From contig CANGYC010000066.1 of assembly GCA_947457975.1 (NCBI GenBank), forward strand, positions 1 to 10,064: DNA of 10,064 bases. Direction: 5' to 3'. This DNA comes from Comamonadaceae bacterium. Lineage in GTDB: Bacteria; Pseudomonadota; Gammaproteobacteria; Burkholderiales; Burkholderiaceae_C. Below the pieces are notes generated by a model that worked only from the letters and a program-made list of their open reading frames with translations, was not told the DNA's origin and did not search any database. The number at the start of each line of letters is the position of its first letter. Position 1 is the stretch's first letter. This document shows, piece after piece, positions 6,136 to 10,064 of the stretch. Made by a program: the position numbers and the translations under genes.

Positions 6136-7997
6136 TGCGCATGGCCGGCCTTTGGGACCTCTCGCACATCCAGCCCGAGACCCGCGTGGTGCTCGAGGGC
6201 GATACGCTGACAGCGCTGTTCTGGAACGGCGTGGCGCAGCGGCGGGACCGGGTGTGGCTGCGGCAGAAGGAGCTGGGCATCTGGCGCAGCTGGACCTGGA
6301 ACGAGGCTGGCCTGGCCGTGCGCGAGATCGCCGGCGGCCTGCTCAGCCTGGGTCTGGCACGCGGCGAGGTGGCCTCCATCCTGGCCAACACCCAGGTCGA
6401 CTGGGTGCTGGCCGACCTGGCCATCCTCAGCTGCGGGGGCGTGGCCAACGGCATCTACCCCACCGACGCAGCCGATCAGGTGCACTACCTGTGCGCCGAT
6501 TCGGCCACCTCGGTGCTCTTTGTGGAAGACGACGAGCAGCTGGACAAGGCCCTGGCCGTGCGCGAGCGCCTGCCCCTGCTGCGGCACATCGTGGTGTTCG
6601 ACCTCAAGGGCCTGCGCGGACTCGACGACCCCGCCATCCTGGGCCTGGACGCGCTGCGCCAGCGGGGCCGGGAATTCCTGGCAGCCCATCCCGGGGCGCT
6701 GGACGTGCGCCTTGCGCAGGTGTGCCCCGAGGACCTGGCCATCCTGGTCTACACCTCAGGCACCACTGGCAAGCCCAAGGGCGCCATGCACACGCACCAC
6801 GGCATGGTCTACGCCGTGCGCGGCTTTAACACGCTGATCGCACAAGACGAAGAAGACGAGCGCATGTGCTTCTTGCCCCTGTGCCACATTGCCGAGCGCG
6901 CTGGCGGTGAGTACTTCGCGCTCTACACCGGCACGCGCCTGAATTTCGTGGAGAACCCCGAGACCATTCCTGAGAACGTGCGTGAAATTGCGCCCACGGT
7001 ATTCACGGCCGTGCCCCGCGTCTGGGAGAAGTTCTACTCGGGCGTGATGATCGGGCTCAAGGAGGCCAGCTGGCTGCAGCAGCGCGTCTACGGCTGGGCC
7101 ATCGGGGTCGGCCAGCGAATTGCCGGCCGCGTGATTGAAGGCCAGCCGGTGCCGGCGCTGCTCAAGCTGCAGTTTTATCTGGCGCGCTGGTTGGCGCTGG
7201 ACAACACGCGACGGCTCATTGGCATCCACCGCGCGCGCTTTTGCGTCACCGGCGCCGCCCCCATCTCGCCCGATCTGGTGCGCTGGTACCTGGCCCTGGG
7301 CGTGCCCATGTTGGAAGTCTGGGGCATGACCGAGACCTGCGGCGCCTCCACCGCCAACCCGGCTCAACGCATCAAGCCCGGCAGCATCGGCCCGGCGGCC
7401 AGCTTCAACGAGGTGCGCATCGACCCGACCACGGGCGAGATCCTGGTGCGCGGCCCCAATGTCTTCAAGGGCTACCTGAACCTGCCCGAAAAAACCGCCG
7501 AGGCCATCGATGCCGACGGCTGGCTGCACACCGGCGACGTGGGCACGATCGATGCCGAGGGCTACCTGCGCATCACCGACCGCATGAAGGACATCATCAT
7601 CACGGCCGGCGGCAAAAACATCACGCCCTCGGAGCTGGAAAACGAGCTCAAGTTCTCGCCCTACATCACCGACGCGGTGGTCATCGGCGACCGGCGCCCC
7701 TACCTGGTGGCCATCGTGATGATCGACCAGGAGAACGTGGAAAAGTTCGCCCAGGATCGGGATATCCCTTTCAGCAATTACGCCAGCTTGACGCGCGCGC
7801 CGGAAATACAAGAATTGATCCAGGCCGACATCGACCGGGTGAACGCCGGGTTCGCGCGGGTCGAGCAGATCAAGAAGTTCTTCCTGCTCGAGCGGCAACT
7901 GAGCGCCGAAGACGAGGAACTCACCCCCACCATGAAGCTCAAACGCAAACTGGTCGAGCAGAAATACGCTGACCAGATCGAGGCCCTTTACCGATAA
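6132..7997 (+). CDS. AMP-forming acyl-CoA synthetase (long-chain type, COG1022-like)
   Basis: This 621-residue adenylate-forming enzyme activates a carboxylic acid to acyl-AMP and then acyl-CoA. The ATP-binding P-loop is YTSGTTGKPKG (207-217). The adenine/acyl motif is GMTET (398-402), and GWLHTGD (463-469) holds the ATP-ribose Asp469. The hinge region is TDRMKD (482-487), followed by GGKNITPSELEN. The likely catalytic Lys is 602 in TPTMKLKRK, near the C-terminus. The overall layout resembles long-chain fatty acid ligases (FAA1/COG1022) more than acetyl-CoA synthetase. No signal peptide is seen, so it is cytoplasmic or membrane-peripheral. ATG 6132 overlaps the livF stop; a second ATG at 6135 and a third at 6141 are possible starts. 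Its place inside the transporter operon implies that it acts on the imported substrate. A fatty or aromatic acid is plausible but not demonstrable here. Confidence 0.92.
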   Translation: MMRMAGLWDLSHIQPETRVVLEGDTLTALFWNGVAQRRDRVWLRQKELGIWRSWTWNEAGLAVREIAGGLLSLGLARGEVASILANTQVDWVLADLAILSCGGVANGIYPTDAADQVHYLCADSATSVLFVEDDEQLDKALAVRERLPLLRHIVVFDLKGLRGLDDPAILGLDALRQRGREFLAAHPGALDVRLAQVCPEDLAILVYTSGTTGKPKGAMHTHHGMVYAVRGFNTLIAQDEEDERMCFLPLCHIAERAGGEYFALYTGTRLNFVENPETIPENVREIAPTVFTAVPRVWEKFYSGVMIGLKEASWLQQRVYGWAIGVGQRIAGRVIEGQPVPALLKLQFYLARWLALDNTRRLIGIHRARFCVTGAAPISPDLVRWYLALGVPMLEVWGMTETCGASTANPAQRIKPGSIGPAASFNEVRIDPTTGEILVRGPNVFKGYLNLPEKTAEAIDADGWLHTGDVGTIDAEGYLRITDRMKDIIITAGGKNITPSELENELKFSPYITDAVVIGDRRPYLVAIVMIDQENVEKFAQDRDIPFSNYASLTRAPEIQELIQADIDRVNAGFARVEQIKKFFLLERQLSAEDEELTPTMKLKRKLVEQKYADQIEALYR

Positions 7998-8001
7998 CCC
8001 C

Positions 8002-8007
8002 AAGGAG
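8002..8007 (+). promoter_or_regulatory. Strong ribosome binding site of the binding-protein gene
   Basis: AAGGAG lies six bases before the ATG at 8014. Unlike the upstream junctions, which use ATGA overlaps, this gene has its own near-consensus site in a 16-base gap after the ligase stop. This suits the higher output needed for a periplasmic binding protein. Confidence 0.75.
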
Positions 8008-8013
8008 ACCCCC

Positions 8014-9183
8014 ATGACCCTGAAGATCCCCACCCTCGCGGCAGCCACCCTGCTCGCGCTGACCACCCCTCTGGCTCTGGCACAAAGCCAGGGTGTGAGC
8101 AAAACAGAGATCACCCTGGGCTCCATCCAGGACCTCTCGGGACCCCTGGCCGGCTTTGGCAAACAAATTCGCTCGGGCATGCAACTGCGCGTGGACGAAC
8201 TCAACGAGCAAGGCGGCGTGGCCGGCCGCAAGATCAAGCTCTTGGTGGAAGACTCGGGCTACGACCCCAAGCGCGCCGTGCTGGGTGCGCAGAAGCTGGT
8301 GAACCAGGACAAGATCTTCGCCATGGTCGGCCACATCGGCACCGCGCAGAACCTGGCGGCCATGCCGGTGCAGTTCGAGAAGAACGTGGTCAACTTCTTC
8401 CCGGTCACCGCCGCGCGCGAGATGTACGAGCCCTTCCACCGGCTCAAGTACTCCTTTGCCGCCACCTACTACGACCAGCTCCGCCAGGCCACGCCCCGGC
8501 TGGTGAAGGAAAAGAACGCCAAGAAAGTCTGCTCCATCTACCAGGACGACGAGTTCGGTCTGGAGATCCAGCGCGGTGCCGAAGACGGCCTCAAGACCCT
8601 GAACATGACCATGGCGGAAAAGACCACCTTCAAGCGTGGCTCCACCGACTTTTCCTCGCAAGTGGCCCGCCTGAAGGCCGCCGAGTGCGACTTCGTGGTG
8701 CTGGGCACCCTGATCCGCGAGACCATCGGCACCATCGGCACGGCGCGCCGCACCGGCTTTAATCCCACCTTCCTGGGCTCAGCCGGCGCTTACACCGACC
8801 TGATCCACAAGCTCGGCGGCCCCGCCATGAACGGCCTGTACGCCACCATGACGGTGCAGAACCCCTACCTGGACGAGGCTTCCCAGCCCATCCGCTTCTG
8901 GGCCAACAAGTACAAGACCAAGTTCAACGATGACCCCACCGTGTTCTCGGTCTACGGCTACAACGTCATTGACGCGTTCATCCGTGCGGCACAAAAAGCC
9001 GGTGGCAACCTGAGCACCGACAGCTTCGTCAAGGCCATGGACTCCATGGTCATCCCGGCCGACATCTTCGGCACCCCTGAGATGAAATTCAGCCCCACCA
9101 AGCGCCTGGGCAGCAACCTCTCGCGCCTGTCCCAAATCCAGGATGGCCGCTGGAAGGTCGTCTCCGACTACATGAAGGAATGA
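8014..9183 (+). CDS. Periplasmic substrate-binding protein of LIV/HAAT-type ABC importer
   Basis: Captures the ligand in the periplasm and delivers it to LivHM; 389 residues. A Sec signal peptide occupies residues 1-23: Lys4, a hydrophobic core, then cleavage after LALA before QSQG. There is no lipobox Cys, so it is a soluble periplasmic protein of about 366 residues. The mature N-terminus, ITLGSIQDLSGPLAGFG, is the typical first strand and ligand-pocket loop of the Peripla_BP_6 (LivJ/LivK-like) fold. The start has a strong AAGGAG ribosome binding site. It is the last gene of the operon and is followed by tandem hairpins and a terminator. Ligands in this family range from branched-chain amino acids to amides, aromatic acids and other carboxylates. 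The adjacent ligase favours a carboxylic acid, but pocket residues cannot be assigned reliably by eye. Confidence 0.93.
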   Translation: MTLKIPTLAAATLLALTTPLALAQSQGVSKTEITLGSIQDLSGPLAGFGKQIRSGMQLRVDELNEQGGVAGRKIKLLVEDSGYDPKRAVLGAQKLVNQDKIFAMVGHIGTAQNLAAMPVQFEKNVVNFFPVTAAREMYEPFHRLKYSFAATYYDQLRQATPRLVKEKNAKKVCSIYQDDEFGLEIQRGAEDGLKTLNMTMAEKTTFKRGSTDFSSQVARLKAAECDFVVLGTLIRETIGTIGTARRTGFNPTFLGSAGAYTDLIHKLGGPAMNGLYATMTVQNPYLDEASQPIRFWANKYKTKFNDDPTVFSVYGYNVIDAFIRAAQKAGGNLSTDSFVKAMDSMVIPADIFGTPEMKFSPTKRLGSNLSRLSQIQDGRWKVVSDYMKE

Positions 9184-9188
9184 ATGCC

Positions 9189-9230
9189 GCGCCGCTGAGC
9201 GGCGCCCCCCCTCGCGCCGCCCAGCGGCGC
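9189..9230. repeat. Tandem pair of near-identical GC hairpins after the operon
   Basis: Two palindromes built from the same arms stand side by side. GCGCCGCT-G-AGCGGCGC is at 9189-9205 and GCGCCGC-CCA-GCGGCGC at 9214-9230. The linker between them continues GGCGCCCCCCC (9201-9211), which is also found in the livH-livM element. They begin five bases after the stop codon of the binding-protein gene. They could protect the mRNA 3' end against exonucleases or be a REP-like repeat. Confidence 0.7.
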
Positions 9231-9241
9231 CCCACTTTTCC

Positions 9242-9267
9242 ACCGCCTTTCGGGGCGGTTTTTTTTT
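9242..9267 (+). terminator. Intrinsic (rho-independent) terminator of the liv-type operon
   Basis: The stem ACCGCC (9242-9247) pairs with GGCGGT (9254-9259) around the loop TTTCGG and is followed by a run of nine T (9259-9267). It lies 58 bases after the binding-protein stop and points rightward. The remaining bases up to 9360 before the convergent thioesterase stop hold nothing I recognise, and no matching leftward terminator is visible there. Confidence 0.9.
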
Positions 9268-9360
9268 GCCGTGCAATTCGTCCCCAGGGCCTATTCAACG
9301 AGCCGGCCGACGCGTGCCGGGGACTCCCAAAGGAGCGCGGCTTGCAAGGCGCGTGGGCCT

Positions 9361-9846
9361 TCAGGAGACGATGTAGGCGCCGGAGCCTGCGGCCAGGAGC
9401 AGGCCGTTGGCGCCGTGGAATTCCATGCGCGTGCTGCCCACGCGCGAGCCCAGGCGCAGCACCTCGGCGTGCATCACGAAGTGTTCGCTCACAGCCGGGC
9501 GCAGGTAGTCAATGCGCAGGTCAATGGTGCCGAGCTTGTCAAAGCGCATGGTGCGCTGCTCGGGCGGCTCGTCCATGTGGCGCGCCCCCAGAGCAGCCAT
9601 GCAGGCCAGGCCCCCCAGGGCATCGAGGCTGGCGCTGATCACACCGCCATGCATGCGGCCGTGCACGAAGTGACCGATCAGCTCGGGCTTCATGTCGATG
9701 CGGGCGCTCACCCGGCTGGGCTGGATGTCCGTGACCTTCAGGCCCATGACCCGGTTGAAGACGATCTGCTCTTCAAAGAGCAGGCGCAGGGCCTCGACGA
9801 ATTCGGGCTCGAAGGACTGGACCGCAGTGTGAGGGGTGGATGTCAT
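9361..9846 (-). CDS. PaaI/YigI-like hotdog thioesterase
   Basis: This 161-residue cytoplasmic protein likely hydrolyses an acyl- or aryl-CoA thioester. Leftward ATG at 9846-9844, TGA at 9363-9361. The hotdog-domain motif GHFVHGRMHGGVISASLDALGG spans about 58-78, with HGG at 66-68 and Asp75 on the central helix, as in PaaI-type enzymes. The region around FNRVMGLKVTDIQPSRV resembles E. coli YigI. The C-terminal strand pattern VMHAEVLRLGSRV then FHGANGLLLAAGSGAYIV fits the fold. It starts five bases after the stop of the enoyl-CoA hydratase gene, so the two are co-transcribed leftward, and it converges on the transporter operon. The exact acyl substrate is unknown; YigI itself prefers medium- to long-chain acyl-CoA as I recall. 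Confidence 0.88.
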   Translation of the reverse strand: MTSTPHTAVQSFEPEFVEALRLLFEEQIVFNRVMGLKVTDIQPSRVSARIDMKPELIGHFVHGRMHGGVISASLDALGGLACMAALGARHMDEPPEQRTMRFDKLGTIDLRIDYLRPAVSEHFVMHAEVLRLGSRVGSTRMEFHGANGLLLAAGSGAYIVS

Positions 9847-9851
9847 CAGGC

Positions 9852-10064
9852 TCAGAGCTTGCTGAAGTCGGGCTTGCGCTTGTCCATGAAGGCAGAAAAG
9901 GCCTCGCGGGCGGCAGGCTCGGTGAGCATGCGGCTGAAGGTCTCGCCCTCTTCCTTCATGCGCTCGGCGACGACCGCATCCTGGCCCTTCTTCATGAGGC
10001 GCTTGGTGGTCATCAGCGAGCTCAGGGGCTTGGCGGCCAGCTTGGCCGCCTGCTGCTGGGCCAA
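9852..10064 (-). CDS. Enoyl-CoA hydratase/isomerase (crotonase family), C-terminal end
   Basis: The last 70 codons of a leftward gene that enters from the right edge, ending with TGA at 9854-9852. The readable part contains LAAKPLSSLMTTKRLMKKG, then a helix with ERMKEEGETFSRMLTEPAARE, and ends FSAFMDKRKPDFSKL. That is the usual C-terminal helical region of crotonase-fold hydratases (AFxxKRxPxF ending). The TTG at the edge is an internal Leu and not a start. The catalytic Glu and oxyanion-hole residues lie outside the window, so hydratase and isomerase cannot be told apart. Five bases separate it from the downstream thioesterase, suggesting a shared acyl-CoA transcript. Confidence 0.85.
   Translation of the reverse strand: MAQQQAAKLAAKPLSSLMTTKRLMKKGQDAVVAERMKEEGETFSRMLTEPAAREAFSAFMDKRKPDFSKL

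Noticed and set aside
6756..8237. 493-codon leftward open frame
   Set aside because: It lies antisense to the acyl-CoA synthetase and the start of the binding protein, both of which have full family motifs. Its translation shows no known domain and has typical shadow composition.
1..10064. tRNA, rRNA or CRISPR array
   Set aside because: No cloverleaf-like segment, ribosomal sequence or regularly spaced direct repeats were seen in the few short intergenic gaps.

Overview
The window is GC-rich, with strong G/C bias at third codon positions and mostly four-base ATGA gene overlaps. The protein families and their order suggest a betaproteobacterium of the Burkholderiales, most likely Comamonadaceae. 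That placement is inferred from codon style and gene content, not from a marker gene.

Layout. Bases 1-266 are one large imperfect palindrome. Two diverged copies of the same stretch of an ATM1-type ABC exporter ATPase domain are joined tail to tail and run off the left edge. The right-hand copy continues leftward-transcribed to 1786 as an almost complete exporter that lacks its last part. Divergent from it, at 1865-2293, is a YciA-type acyl-CoA thioesterase. From 2423 to 9183 a single rightward operon encodes a branched-chain-amino-acid-type (LIV/HAAT) ABC importer: permeases LivH and LivM, ATPases LivG and LivF, a 621-residue acyl-CoA synthetase, and a secreted periplasmic binding protein. 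Tandem hairpins and a strong intrinsic terminator end it at 9267. Two leftward genes follow: a PaaI/YigI-like hotdog thioesterase (9361-9846) and the C-terminal end of an enoyl-CoA hydratase (9852 to the right edge).

How the genes fit together. An acyl-CoA ligase sits inside the transporter operon, between LivF and the binding protein, so the importer probably carries a carboxylic acid that is activated to its CoA thioester on entry. Two CoA thioesterases and a crotonase flank the operon, which fits acyl-CoA or aromatic-acid metabolism better than leucine uptake. The actual substrate cannot be read from the sequence.

Most unusual points. (1) The left-edge palindrome has arms that differ almost only at synonymous sites, so they are diverged homologous copies and not a simple copy of one molecule. 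(2) A GC-rich REP-like palindrome lies between livH and livM inside a 42-codon reading frame whose start overlaps the livH stop and whose stop overlaps the livM start. (3) LivG has a degenerate ABC signature and LivF a basic C-terminal tail. No clearly new biological system is evident; the operon looks like a known but functionally under-defined transporter-plus-ligase type.
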